In this document: in pieces, positions 45,817 to 54,379 of the stretch
Numbering within the stretch: position 1 is the stretch's first letter
How the letters are laid out: each line of letters begins with the position of its first letter
From: AP-15 sp963833745
GTDB taxonomy: Bacteria > Pseudomonadota > Alphaproteobacteria > ATCC43930 > CGMCC-115725
DNA: 64,000 nucleotides
Assembly: GCA_963833745.1 (NCBI GenBank)
Contig: CAWHZD010000002.1
Location: 1-64,000, forward strand
Direction: 5' to 3'
The notes under the pieces: generated by a model
The model's database searches: none
What the model was told of the DNA's origin: nothing
The model's input: only the letters and a program-made list of their open reading frames with translations
Program-made: the position numbers and the translations under genes

Positions 45817-47400
45817 ATGAACGCTTCGCCGCACAGGATTCGCCGGGCGCTGATTTCGGTCAGCGACAAGACAGGGATTACATCTTTTTGCGCTGCACTC
45901 GTGGCTCGCGGTATAGCGCTCGTGTCGACCGGCGGTTCGGCTCGAGCGCTGGCCGCGGCGGGGCTTCCGGTGACCGAGGTGGCCGCTATTACCGGCGTGC
46001 CCGAGTTTCTCGACGGGCGGGTCAAGACCTTGCACCCAGCGATTCACGGCGGACTGCTGGCGCGGCGCGATCGGCCCGAGCATCTTGCTGCTTTGAGCGA
46101 ACGCGCAATCGACCCGATCGACCTGCTGGTGTGCAACCTCTATCCGTTTGCTGCGACGGTCGCCGCCGGCGTGAGCCGTGAGGACTGCATCGAAAACATC
46201 GACGTCGGCGGGACGGCGCTCATTCGCGCCGCCGCGAAGAACCACGACGCAGTCACGGTCGTAACCGACCCCGAGGACTATGCGCGCGTTCTGATCGAAC
46301 TCGCCGCGGGGGACGGGTCGGTCGGGCCCGGGTTGCGGCGCGAGTTGGCGCACCGGGCCTATGCCCTGACCGCGGCCTATGACGCGGCGATCGCCGAATG
46401 GATGGCGCGCGAGGAGGGCGTCTCGCTTCCCGACCCTATTGTCATCGCCTGCCGACTGGCGCAGCGCTTGCGCTATGGCGAAAACCCGCATCAGGCGGCG
46501 GCGTTCTATCGCACCGGCGAGACCCGGCCGGGTGTGGCGACCGCGCGCCAGCTTCAGGGCAAGGAGTTGTCGTTCAACAATTATTCCGACGCTGATGCGG
46601 CTTTCGAACTGGTCGCCGAGTTCGCGCGGCCGGCGGTCGCGATCGTCAAACACGCAAATCCGTGCGGGGTCGCCGTCGGCGCGACGTTGAACGAGGCCTG
46701 GGACAAGGCGCTCGCCTGTGACCCGGTCAGCGCGTTCGGCGGGGTTGTGGCGCTGAACCGCCCGCTCGACATGGCCACCGCCGAGGCAATCGGGCGGCTC
46801 TTTCTCGAAGTGCTGATCGCCCCCGATGTCGATCCGGACGCGGCGGCGAGGCTCGCTTCCCGCACCGCGCTGCGGCTTTTGATCACCGGCGCAGTGCCCG
46901 ATCCCAGCGCGCCGGGGGTTGCTTTTCGTTCGGTTGCCGGTGGCATTCTCGTTCAGGAGCGAGACCGAGCATCGATCGGCTCGGACGGATTACGGATCGT
47001 CACTCGACGCGCGCCAAGCGAAGCCGAAACGGCTGATCTGCTGTTTGCCGACCGCGTCGTAAAGCACGTCAAATCGAATGCGATTGTCTTCGCGCGCAAC
47101 GGCGCCACGGTCGGCATCGGGGCGGGCCAGATGAGCCGGGTCGACAGCGTGCGGATCGCCGCCGGCAAGGCAGCCGAAATCGGTCGCGCGGCAGGGTCGC
47201 CCGTGTCGCCGACCCACGGTGCGGTCCTCGCTTCCGATGCGTTCTTCCCGTTTGCCGATGGTCTCGAAGCGGCAATCGCCGCTGGAGCGACGGCAGTGAT
47301 CCAGCCTGGGGGTTCGGTTCGCGATCCGGAGGTGATCACTGCGGCGGATGCCGCCGGCATCACGATGGTGTTTTCCGGCATTCGCCGGTTCCGGCATTGA
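45817..47400 (+). CDS. purH: Bifunctional AICAR transformylase / IMP cyclohydrolase PurH
   Basis: A 527-residue protein from ATG 45817. The N-terminal IMP cyclohydrolase domain shows SVSDKTGI, GRVKTLHPAIHGGLLARR and ENIDVGGTALIRAAAKNH. The C-terminal transformylase has YGENPHQAA, KELSFNNYSDADAAFE and KHANPCGVA, where the catalytic Lys-His pair lies. It also has FPFADGLEAA and VIQPGGSVRD near the end. It catalyses the last two steps of IMP synthesis. Length and motifs are complete. Confidence 0.97.
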   Translation: MNASPHRIRRALISVSDKTGITSFCAALVARGIALVSTGGSARALAAAGLPVTEVAAITGVPEFLDGRVKTLHPAIHGGLLARRDRPEHLAALSERAIDPIDLLVCNLYPFAATVAAGVSREDCIENIDVGGTALIRAAAKNHDAVTVVTDPEDYARVLIELAAGDGSVGPGLRRELAHRAYALTAAYDAAIAEWMAREEGVSLPDPIVIACRLAQRLRYGENPHQAAAFYRTGETRPGVATARQLQGKELSFNNYSDADAAFELVAEFARPAVAIVKHANPCGVAVGATLNEAWDKALACDPVSAFGGVVALNRPLDMATAEAIGRLFLEVLIAPDVDPDAAARLASRTALRLLITGAVPDPSAPGVAFRSVAGGILVQERDRASIGSDGLRIVTRRAPSEAETADLLFADRVVKHVKSNAIVFARNGATVGIGAGQMSRVDSVRIAAGKAAEIGRAAGSPVSPTHGAVLASDAFFPFADGLEAAIAAGATAVIQPGGSVRDPEVITAADAAGITMVFSGIRRFRH

Positions 47401-47449
47401 CCCTGGAAAACGCGCACCGCCGGACGCGTCCGCCGCAGACGGCCCCCGG

Positions 47450-48862
47450 TCACACCACCCGGATGTTTTTGAACTGCCACGGGTCGTCGCGGTCGAGATC
47501 CTCTGGGAACAGGCGCTCGCGATCGGCAAGCGGCGTCCAATCGCCATAGACCCCGACAATCTCACCGAGATAGGGCCGGGCGATTTCAAGGACCCGCGCG
47601 AAATCCATGTCCTCGGGTTCGACAATTCCTGCTCGCGGATGCTCGAGCGCCCAAACGACGCCGCCCAGCACCGCGGCGGTAACTTGCAGCGAGGTGGCGT
47701 TGTTGTGCGGCGCCGCTCGCCGCGCTGCGTCGATCGTCAGCCGCGAGCCATACCAATAGATCCCTTTTGGTGAGCCCATCAGGAGCACGCCGAGTTCGTC
47801 GACGCCCTTGGTGATTTCGTCCATCATCAGCCGCTTGTCGGCCTGCAGCCGCCAGTTCTTGCCGGCAAATTCGTGCAGGCTCAACACCGCGTCATCGCAC
47901 GGGTGATAAGCGTAGTGACAGGTCGGCCGATAGTGCGCTTCGCCGCCTTCCCCGACGGTCAGGAAATCGGCGATCGAGATCGATTCGCCGTGAGTAATCA
48001 GAAATCCGTGATACTGCCCTTCGAGCGGCGTCCAACTGCGTACGCGCGTCGCCGCCCCAGGGCGCAGCAGATAAATCGCTGCACTACTGCCGAAATCGTG
48101 GCGCCGCCCATCCACCGGGAAGTGCCGTTCATGCGTGCCCCAGCCGAGTTCGGCAGGCTGCGAACCTTCGCTGACGAACCCCTCGATCGACCAGGTGTTG
48201 ACGAACTGCCCCGGCTCCTTGGGGATATTCGAGACCTGGGTGTCGCGTTCGGCGATGTGGATGACCTTAATGCCGAGCCGCTGCGCCAGAAGCGCCCAAT
48301 CGGCGCGACCCTGCGGCACGGCTGCGGTATCGTCATCGCGGGCGAGATCGACGAGCGCCTGCTTGACGAAGTGAGAAACGAGCCCGGGGTTGGCACCATG
48401 GGTCACCACTGCGGTCGGACCTTGCAGATAGCGCCGACGCAGGGTCAGCGCACTTTCGCGCAGCGCGTAGTTCGAGCGCGCCGAGGGCGGCAGGTTTGGG
48501 TCGGTGTAGCCGCCCGGCCACGGCTCGATGCAGGTATCGAGGTAGAGCGCGCCTTTTTCCTGGCACAGCTCGATCAGTGCCGTGCTCGACACGTCGACCG
48601 ACAGGTTGAGGAGAAAATCGCCGGGCCCGGTCCGGGTGCCGAGCACGGCGCGGTAATTGTCGCGGGTCAGCGGGCTTTCATCAAAAGCAACCCCATATTC
48701 GGCCGCTACATCGCGCCCGCGTGGCTCGGCGGTGACGATTGTCACCTGTGCCGGGTCGATCTCGACATGGCGCATCAGCAAGGGCAGTACCCCTTGACCA
48801 ATGCTGCCAAAGCCGACAATGACCAGACGGCCGCGAAAGGCCGTGTGCTTGTCGTCGAGCAT
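47450..48862 (-). CDS. hss: Homospermidine synthase
   Basis: A 470-residue protein with a Rossmann NAD-binding start, LVIVGFGSIGQGVLPLLMR, and the family segments YLDTCIEPWPGGYTDP, THGANPGLVSHFVKQAL and HNNATSLQVTAAVLGGVVWA. It makes homospermidine from putrescine, using NAD as a bound hydride carrier. Homospermidine is a typical polyamine of many alphaproteobacteria. The gene converges with purH, with 49 bp between stops. Confidence 0.93.
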   Translation of the reverse strand: MLDDKHTAFRGRLVIVGFGSIGQGVLPLLMRHVEIDPAQVTIVTAEPRGRDVAAEYGVAFDESPLTRDNYRAVLGTRTGPGDFLLNLSVDVSSTALIELCQEKGALYLDTCIEPWPGGYTDPNLPPSARSNYALRESALTLRRRYLQGPTAVVTHGANPGLVSHFVKQALVDLARDDDTAAVPQGRADWALLAQRLGIKVIHIAERDTQVSNIPKEPGQFVNTWSIEGFVSEGSQPAELGWGTHERHFPVDGRRHDFGSSAAIYLLRPGAATRVRSWTPLEGQYHGFLITHGESISIADFLTVGEGGEAHYRPTCHYAYHPCDDAVLSLHEFAGKNWRLQADKRLMMDEITKGVDELGVLLMGSPKGIYWYGSRLTIDAARRAAPHNNATSLQVTAAVLGGVVWALEHPRAGIVEPEDMDFARVLEIARPYLGEIVGVYGDWTPLADRERLFPEDLDRDDPWQFKNIRVV

Positions 48863-49021
48863 TAGGACCCAAATGCTGGTTGGTGGCTGCCTTCCCTACG
48901 GTTTCGACCGTCGTCCTGTCAAGCGGGGGCGCCGGTCGATTTTCCCGAAGGGATGCCCGCAGCGGCGCGCACCGGCGCTTGGCCTGAGCGAGTGGCACGC
49001 CGCGGCGCCCCGGACTGTGAA

Positions 49022-49803
49022 CTACTGCGCGACCCAGCCGCCATCCACCGAAAGCGCCGCGCCGGTGATCGTCTTGGCCGCCTCGCCGCACAGAAACACG
49101 GCCAGCGCACCGAGCTGTTCCGGGGTCGTGAAGTCGAGCATCGGTTGCTTTTCGCGCAGCAGGTCGTCGCGCGCCTGCTGCACTGGGATGCCTTCGACGG
49201 CGGCGCGAGCCTCTATCTGCTTTTCGACGAGCGGGGTCAGAACCCAGCCAGGGCAGATCGCGTTGCAGGTGACGGCCTCGTTTGCAGTCTCGATTGCGAC
49301 GACCTTGGTGACGCCGACGATGCCGTGTTTGGCGCTAACGTAGGCGGCCTTATCGCCACTCGCGACAAGGCCGTGGGCCGATCGATGTTGATGATGCGCC
49401 CCCATTTTTTCGCCAGCATGTGGGGGAGGGCGGCCTTTGTCGCATGAATCGCAGCGTTCATATTGATCGCTATGACCGCATCCCAGCGCTCTTCGGGGAA
49501 CTCGACTACCTTGGCGACATGCTGAATGCCGGCATTGTTGACGAGGATGTCGGCGCCGCCGAAATGCCGCACCGTAGCGCCGACAAGCTCACGGACCTGC
49601 GCCGGCTTTGACATATCCGCCGGCGAGTAGGCGACGCCGACGCTGTGCTCGTTCGCCAGTTTGGCGCGCAGCGCTTCGATCCCGTTCGCCTCGCCGAAAC
49701 CGTTCAGCATCATCGCGCAGCCCTCGCCGGCAAGCGCGGTGGCGATCCCGAGCCCGATCCCGCTCGTCGATCCGGTAACGATTGCGACTTTACCTTTTTG
49801 CAT
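49022..49803 (-). pseudogene. bdhA: 3-hydroxybutyrate dehydrogenase-like SDR with a frameshift
   Basis: From ATG 49803 (AGGAGAAG upstream) the frame reads KVAIVTGSTSGIGLGIATAL, NNAGIQHVAKVVEFPEERWD and GRIINI. At about 49381-49385 it loses register, and the rest continues in another frame with SAHGLVASGDKAAYVSAKHG (catalytic YxxxK), ICPGWVLTPLVEKQ and GAALSVDGGWVAQ to 49022. One base appears to be missing at the junction. Joined, the two halves give a full-length BdhA-type enzyme of about 260 residues that oxidises 3-hydroxybutyrate in PHB metabolism. It is either a recent pseudogene or a sequence error. Confidence 0.85.
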
Positions 49804-50051
49804 GAGACTTCTCCTCATATCATGATCGCCGAGGTAAAGCCTGAGCCATGTCTGTCGTACTACGTCCGGGAGCGTCTTCAGCAGCGCGGCAAAATGGTGC
49901 AGGGAAAAGCCCGGGCGACACACGATTTGTCGCAAGACACACGCCAATGTTAGGGACCAGCGTCATCAGGGACAGCGTCCCGGCTCAGCCGTCGGCCGGC
50001 ATTGCTGAACGGACATGGCGAACGCCACGCGCAGAGTTTGAAGGGAAATTC

Positions 50052-50945
50052 ATGTCGGAAATTCGGGCGGCTCGTCATTTTGCGCTTGCGGCGTCGGACA
50101 TGCCGGCGATCCGGGTCGTCACCTACAACATTCATGGCTGCGTCGGCCTCGACCGGCGCCATGATCCGGCGCGAATAGCGGCCGTTTTACGGGAGATCGA
50201 CGCCGACATCGTTTGTCTCCAGGAGGTCGACGCTCGCGGCAGTTGGTTGCGCGCCGACCAGGCGGTATATCTTGGCGAAGCGACCGGTCGCCGTGTCATC
50301 CTCGGCGCCGCAGCCTGCGAGCGCGGAGGGCGGTTCGCCAACGCTGTTCTGACCCGATTCCCGTCGCTGGCCGCACGCGCTATTGATCTTGCGGTCCCCG
50401 GTTACGAGCCGCGGGGCGCCATCGACGTCGATCTAATGATCGGCCGCCGGGTGCTGAGGGTGATGGCCACTCATTTCGGCTTGCATGCCGCAGAGCGGCA
50501 GCTGCAGGCCAATCGCTTGGTCGCCGCACTCGGCGAGCCGACGGAACCGAATAGAGCGCCCCCGCACGCCGTGCTGCTCGTCGGCGATTTGAACGAGTGG
50601 CGCGGGCGCAACGGCGGCGGGATTCGTGCGCTCGACCGCTGTCTCGGGCCCAGTGCGACGCGGCGGACGTTTCCTTCCTGGATGCCGGTGCTGCCGCTCG
50701 ACCGGATCTATGCGTTGGGGCCCGCAATCTTGCGCGATGTCCATGTCTACCGCTCGCCGTTGGCGCGGGTCGCTTCCGATCATTTGCCGCTCATCGGAAA
50801 TTTGTCGTGGAGTGCCGGACAGGCTCGCCGCCGTCAGCGAGTGCGGTCTTCCGACGGAGGACAAGACAGGTACCCTGGCGCCGAGCGCGCGGCCAGTCTG
50901 TTGCGGCAGGAGCGGCACCCGTCCTTGTTCGGTGGCGAGGGCTGA
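50052..50945 (+). CDS. Endonuclease/exonuclease/phosphatase family protein
   Basis: A 297-residue protein from ATG 50052 (AAGGGAAA upstream). EEP-fold motifs are VVTYNIHGCVG, ADIVCLQEVDAR with the metal-binding Glu, VLLVGDLNEW with the Asp/Asn pair, and ASDHLPLIG with the catalytic Asp-His. It has no signal peptide. EEP enzymes cut phosphodiester bonds in DNA, lipids or small molecules, and the target here is unknown. The C-terminal 40 residues are low-similarity tail. An in-frame extension to 49848 is not supported. Confidence 0.8.
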   Translation: MSEIRAARHFALAASDMPAIRVVTYNIHGCVGLDRRHDPARIAAVLREIDADIVCLQEVDARGSWLRADQAVYLGEATGRRVILGAAACERGGRFANAVLTRFPSLAARAIDLAVPGYEPRGAIDVDLMIGRRVLRVMATHFGLHAAERQLQANRLVAALGEPTEPNRAPPHAVLLVGDLNEWRGRNGGGIRALDRCLGPSATRRTFPSWMPVLPLDRIYALGPAILRDVHVYRSPLARVASDHLPLIGNLSWSAGQARRRQRVRSSDGGQDRYPGAERAASLLRQERHPSLFGGEG

Positions 50946-50985
50946 CAGGATTGCCTCCGGTACCGCGGAGGACTAATCAGAAGCA

Positions 50986-51330
50986 ATGCCTCCAAAGCAC
51001 AACCCGCTCGGTCTCAACCCGCTGCAGCTCAAAACCCTGACCCTGCTCCAGCAGCTCGCGCGGCTGTCCGACTATTCTCGGCCCGGTGAAGAGCAGGGCA
51101 GCATCATGCTGACGCGGCTGCCTAACCCGCACGGTGACCATTTCCATGTTGGTGAGGCAGTGGTTGCGTCGCGCGACGCAACCGGGCTGCGCAACCCGGC
51201 GGTATGGGCGGCGCTCGAGCGCAAGGGGCTCGTTCGATCGACCCCGCCGACCGCACTCGTTACGCCGCTCGGGCTTGATTACGACACCGGCTTGCGGGAG
51301 ACGATCTTACATTTGGCGGACCACGGCTAA
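50986..51330 (+). CDS. Conserved hypothetical protein
   Basis: A 114-residue soluble protein (NPLGLNPLQLKTLTLLQQLA near the start, then GDHFHVGEAVVASRDATG and GLDYDTGLRETILHLADHG). It resembles a small winged-helix-like or modifier protein, but I recognise no named family. GGAGG occurs about 13-17 bases before the ATG. It follows the EEP gene by 40 bp and may be transcribed with it. Confidence 0.6.
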   Translation: MPPKHNPLGLNPLQLKTLTLLQQLARLSDYSRPGEEQGSIMLTRLPNPHGDHFHVGEAVVASRDATGLRNPAVWAALERKGLVRSTPPTALVTPLGLDYDTGLRETILHLADHG

Positions 51331-51352
51331 CCCGGCGCAAAACCGGCAGCGC

Positions 51353-52231
51353 TCACCAGCGGAAATGCGATGCGATGGCAAGCGGTTGGTGCCCGCCGGC
51401 AACGAGCGTCGCCTGGAGGCGGCTGAGACCGGGTTCTAGGCAGGGCTCGCTCGCCCCGCCGAACTCCTCGGCGTGGATCCCGCCGACGATGAACAGGCTG
51501 TCGAGACCGGCTGCCGCCGCACCGGCGATATCGGTGCGCAAGCTGTCGCCGACAGCGAGAATCCGCGAGCGGTCGGCAATGCCGAGCAACGCAAGGCAGG
51601 TGTCGTAGACCGAGCGGTACGGCTTGCCGTGCCAGCGCACATAACCGCCCCCCTGCTCGTACCATTGCGCCAGCGCGCCGGCGCACAGCGCGAGCTTTGC
51701 GCCGTGCATGACGACGAGATCGGGATTGGCGCACACCATTGGCAGGCATCGCGCCAAACATCGGCGCAGCAGCGGGGCATAGTCCTCGATCGTGTCGTCC
51801 CAGCCGGCCGGGCCGGTATTGAGGATGAACTCGGCCCCCTCGGCGCTATCGACGAATTCGAGCGCGAGCCCGTCGCGGATTTCCAAATCGCGATCCGAGC
51901 AGATGTGCAAACAGCGGCGACCGAGCGTCGCATAGAAGGGATCGCTCCGCCGCTGTAGATATTGCCAAGCCTCTTCCCCCGACGACATCACATGATGGTA
52001 GCTCGCTTCCGGCACTCCGATTTGGGAGATCCGGCGGGCGACGTCGCCCGCCCGGCGCGGCGCGTTCGACAGCAGCGCGATGCGTTTGCCGGCATCGATC
52101 AGAGAGCGCAGGCAATCGACGGCACCGGGGATCGGCGCCACGCCATCGTGGATGACGCCCCACAAATCGAGGATGAACCCGTCGTAGCGGGGCGCTAGGG
52201 CGCTGACACCCAAGATGTATGGCACGGCCAT
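51353..52231 (-). CDS. HAD-superfamily hydrolase, TIGR01459/NagD-like
   Basis: A 292-residue protein from ATG 52231, which has GAGG 9 bases upstream; an in-frame ATG at 52258 would sit 3 bases from a repeat cluster and is less likely. HAD motif I is in GFILDLWGVIHDG (Asp nucleophile), motif II in IALLSNAPRR, and motif IV in ILAVGDSLRTDIAGAAAAG. The cap is of the C2/NagD type. It is probably a sugar or nucleotide phosphatase acting in the cytoplasm. The upstream region carries four phased TTGGYRAM repeats that may control it. Confidence 0.82.
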   Translation of the reverse strand: MAVPYILGVSALAPRYDGFILDLWGVIHDGVAPIPGAVDCLRSLIDAGKRIALLSNAPRRAGDVARRISQIGVPEASYHHVMSSGEEAWQYLQRRSDPFYATLGRRCLHICSDRDLEIRDGLALEFVDSAEGAEFILNTGPAGWDDTIEDYAPLLRRCLARCLPMVCANPDLVVMHGAKLALCAGALAQWYEQGGGYVRWHGKPYRSVYDTCLALLGIADRSRILAVGDSLRTDIAGAAAAGLDSLFIVGGIHAEEFGGASEPCLEPGLSRLQATLVAGGHQPLAIASHFRW

Positions 52232-52260
52232 CGGCGAGGACCTCGAAGCGACGAACATCG

Positions 52261-52318
52261 TTTACCAATTAAGGTGAATGTTCACCAATCAAAACTAATA
52301 TTTACCAAGTGTTGCCAA
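52261..52318 (-). repeat. Helically phased TTGGTRAA direct repeats upstream of HAD gene
   Basis: On the minus strand TTGGTAAA occurs at 52301-52308 and 52261-52268, TTGGTGAA at 52281-52288 and TTGGCAAC at 52311-52318. The first three are spaced exactly 20 bp and the fourth is offset by 10 bp, so all face the same side of the helix. The middle one lies in a perfect dyad GGTGAATGTTCACC (52273-52286). The interval is A+T rich in a GC-rich window and lies between the HAD gene and the 86-residue plus-strand gene. This looks like a multi-site operator. Confidence 0.6.
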
Positions 52319-52391
52319 ATCGCCCGGAACATCATTGGGACAAACCCGTTAAACATGCGGCAGCTCGGGTGCGCCCGGGCGAGGAGAGAAT

Positions 52392-52652
52392 ATGAGCATA
52401 GATTTGTATATTGGCCCACTCATCGAGCGCAGCGGCAGCTTTGGCTATGACACCTTCTCCCGGGTCGACGGACGTCGCAGCTCGTTTCGCTATCGGCGTG
52501 TCGAAGACGCACGACGCGACCGGCGGGCGATGATAGCCGAGTCTCGGCGCACTCCGCATACCCGTGTTCACGTCTGCGAGACGCTGGTCGAATTTGAGCG
52601 ATCGTTGGCAGCCAAGCACAATGCCGACGATGTCCAATCGCGCCAGCATTGA
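52392..52652 (+). CDS. Small hypothetical protein, arginine-rich
   Basis: An 86-residue protein (MSIDLYIGPLIERSGSFGYD, then RYRRVEDARRDRRAMIAES). AGGAGAG lies 4 bases before the ATG, a very good ribosome site. No family is recognised and no signal peptide is seen. It diverges from the HAD gene and shares the repeat-bearing promoter region. Confidence 0.5.
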   Translation: MSIDLYIGPLIERSGSFGYDTFSRVDGRRSSFRYRRVEDARRDRRAMIAESRRTPHTRVHVCETLVEFERSLAAKHNADDVQSRQH

Positions 52653-52666
52653 CCTACTAAGCGTGA

Positions 52667-53176
52667 TCACGTCCTCGGCCGGCCGGCGCCCATCAGCCGG
52701 TCCATCACGGTCAGCAGCAGCGCCGAAACGACAAAGGTGAGGTGAATAACCGTCATCCACAGCAGCTTGTCGTTCGGTATCGCCGCAATATCCATGTATC
52801 CCTTCAATAGCTGAATAGCTGAAATGGCGACGATGTAGGCCGCCACCTTCAGCTTCAAGGTCCCTGAATCGAGTTTGCCGAGCCAGGATATCGCCTTTTC
52901 CGCCTCGCTGACATCAAGCCGCGAGACGAAATTCTCGTAGCCACTCAGCATGATCATCACGATCAGCCCGGCGATCAGCGCGAGGTCGATCAGGCTGAGA
53001 GCGCCGAGAAGGACATCAACCTCGTTGCTCGTCGGCAAATGCCAAGCCATCTCGATGAGCTCGCGGAAAAACCGGATTGCGAAGATCGCCAACAGGAACG
53101 CCAAGCCGAGATAAATCGGCGCGAGCAGCCATCGGCTCGCGAACAGCGTCCGCTCGATCAGGCGATCGATCCTCAT
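52667..53176 (-). CDS. YqhA/UPF0114 family membrane protein (TIGR00645-like)
   Basis: A 169-residue membrane protein with four hydrophobic spans (about 17-37, 58-78, 110-126 and 140-160). It has the family-type segments FASRWLLAPIYLGLA, SLIDLALIAGLIVMIMLSGYE and WLGKLDSGTLKLKVA. This is the UPF0114/YqhA pattern, of unknown function. It stands alone on the minus strand, tail to tail with the 52392-52652 gene and 40 bp upstream of the pyrD start region. Confidence 0.82.
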   Translation of the reverse strand: MRIDRLIERTLFASRWLLAPIYLGLAFLLAIFAIRFFRELIEMAWHLPTSNEVDVLLGALSLIDLALIAGLIVMIMLSGYENFVSRLDVSEAEKAISWLGKLDSGTLKLKVAAYIVAISAIQLLKGYMDIAAIPNDKLLWMTVIHLTFVVSALLLTVMDRLMGAGRPRT

Positions 53177-53215
53177 TTCGGCCTTTTACCGGAAAAGAAT
53201 CGGAGCGATCCAGCG

Positions 53216-54328
53216 CTACGGGTAGGCGGCTCGGGACGCGCTCTGGTTCGCGGCCTTTGGCTTGAGAGCGTGAGCCGACCCAACCGCATCGCCGACCGAA
53301 TCGAACCCTTCACGACGTAGCAATTCTGCCAGGCCGGTCCTGATCCTGCCGACAAGGGTGGGGCCTTCGAAGACCAGCGCGGTGTAGAGTTGCACCAAGC
53401 TGGCGCCGGCGCGGATCTTCGCGTAGGCGTCGGCAGCGCAGGCGATACCGCCGACGCCGATCAGCGGCAGTCTTCCTCGCGTCAGCCGGTACATGTCGGA
53501 GAGCAAAGCGGTCGATGGGGCGAACAGCGGATGGCCGCTGAGACCGCCGGTCTCGTGGGCATGGCGGCTCCGCAATCCGGTCGGGCGCGCGGTTGTCGTG
53601 TTCGAAACGATCAGCCCGTCGATCCCAGTGTCGAGCGCGACCTCAGCTATGTCGCCGCGTTCTTCCATCGTCAAATCGGGCGCGATCTTCAGCAACAGCG
53701 GTACCTGGCCACTTGTGTTGCGCGCGTCGATCAACCTGCGCAGCAGCGAATCGAGCACCGTCCGCGCCTGCAGGTCCCGCAGCCCCGGCGTGTTCGGCGA
53801 GGAGATGTTGACGACCAGATAGTCGGCGAGCCCCGCTGCGCGGCGGATGCCCTCTTCGTAATCGGCAGTGGCGTCGCAGCTTTCGCGGTTCTTGCCGAGA
53901 TTGACACCGACGATGCCCCGGCGCTCGCGTCGCGACAACCGGCCGACGACCGCATCGAGCCCGCCGCTGTTGAACCCCATGCGATTGATGACGGCATCGT
54001 CCTCGGCAAGCCGAAAGACCCGCGGCGTTGGATTGCCCGGTTGCGGGCGGGGCGTGACAGTGCCGATTTCGACAAAACCGAAACCAAGACCGAGCATTGC
54101 GCGGGGAATGCGGGCATCCTTGTCATAGCCGGCGGCGAGACCGACCGGGTTGGCAAAACCGAGTCCCCAAAGCCGCTGCCGTAGGATCGGTGGGTCCGAT
54201 TCGAACGCTCTGTCGGCGACCAAAAATCGGCCGAGGCCGATTTGCATCGCCCGCACGCTCAGCACGTGCGCGGCTTCGGCAGGAAGGCGTCGCAAGATCG
54301 GCCTGATCAATGGGTAGAGATCGGACAT
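53216..54328 (-). CDS. pyrD: Dihydroorotate dehydrogenase (quinone)
   Basis: A 370-residue protein from ATG 54328 (upstream ATGs at 54343 and 54367 are alternatives). The N-terminal amphipathic helix (LYPLIRPILRRLPAEAAHVL) is the membrane-binding extension of class 2 enzymes. The barrel shows GLAAGYDKDA, EIGTVTPRPQPGNPTPR, NRMGFNSGG, VVNISSPNTPGLRDLQ and VGGIACAADAYAKIRAGA. The catalytic Ser of class 2 enzymes is in the NISSPN segment. It converts dihydroorotate to orotate with quinone in pyrimidine synthesis. Confidence 0.94.
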   Translation of the reverse strand: MSDLYPLIRPILRRLPAEAAHVLSVRAMQIGLGRFLVADRAFESDPPILRQRLWGLGFANPVGLAAGYDKDARIPRAMLGLGFGFVEIGTVTPRPQPGNPTPRVFRLAEDDAVINRMGFNSGGLDAVVGRLSRRERRGIVGVNLGKNRESCDATADYEEGIRRAAGLADYLVVNISSPNTPGLRDLQARTVLDSLLRRLIDARNTSGQVPLLLKIAPDLTMEERGDIAEVALDTGIDGLIVSNTTTARPTGLRSRHAHETGGLSGHPLFAPSTALLSDMYRLTRGRLPLIGVGGIACAADAYAKIRAGASLVQLYTALVFEGPTLVGRIRTGLAELLRREGFDSVGDAVGSAHALKPKAANQSASRAAYP

Positions 54329-54379
54329 CGGTTTCAGAAGCATACCAGGGGGCTCGGGTCGCGCCACCTGTGCTAGACC

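Noticed and set aside
49848..50051. N-terminal extension of the EEP-family gene
   Set aside because: No family similarity, and a ribosome site and ATG at 50052 fit better.
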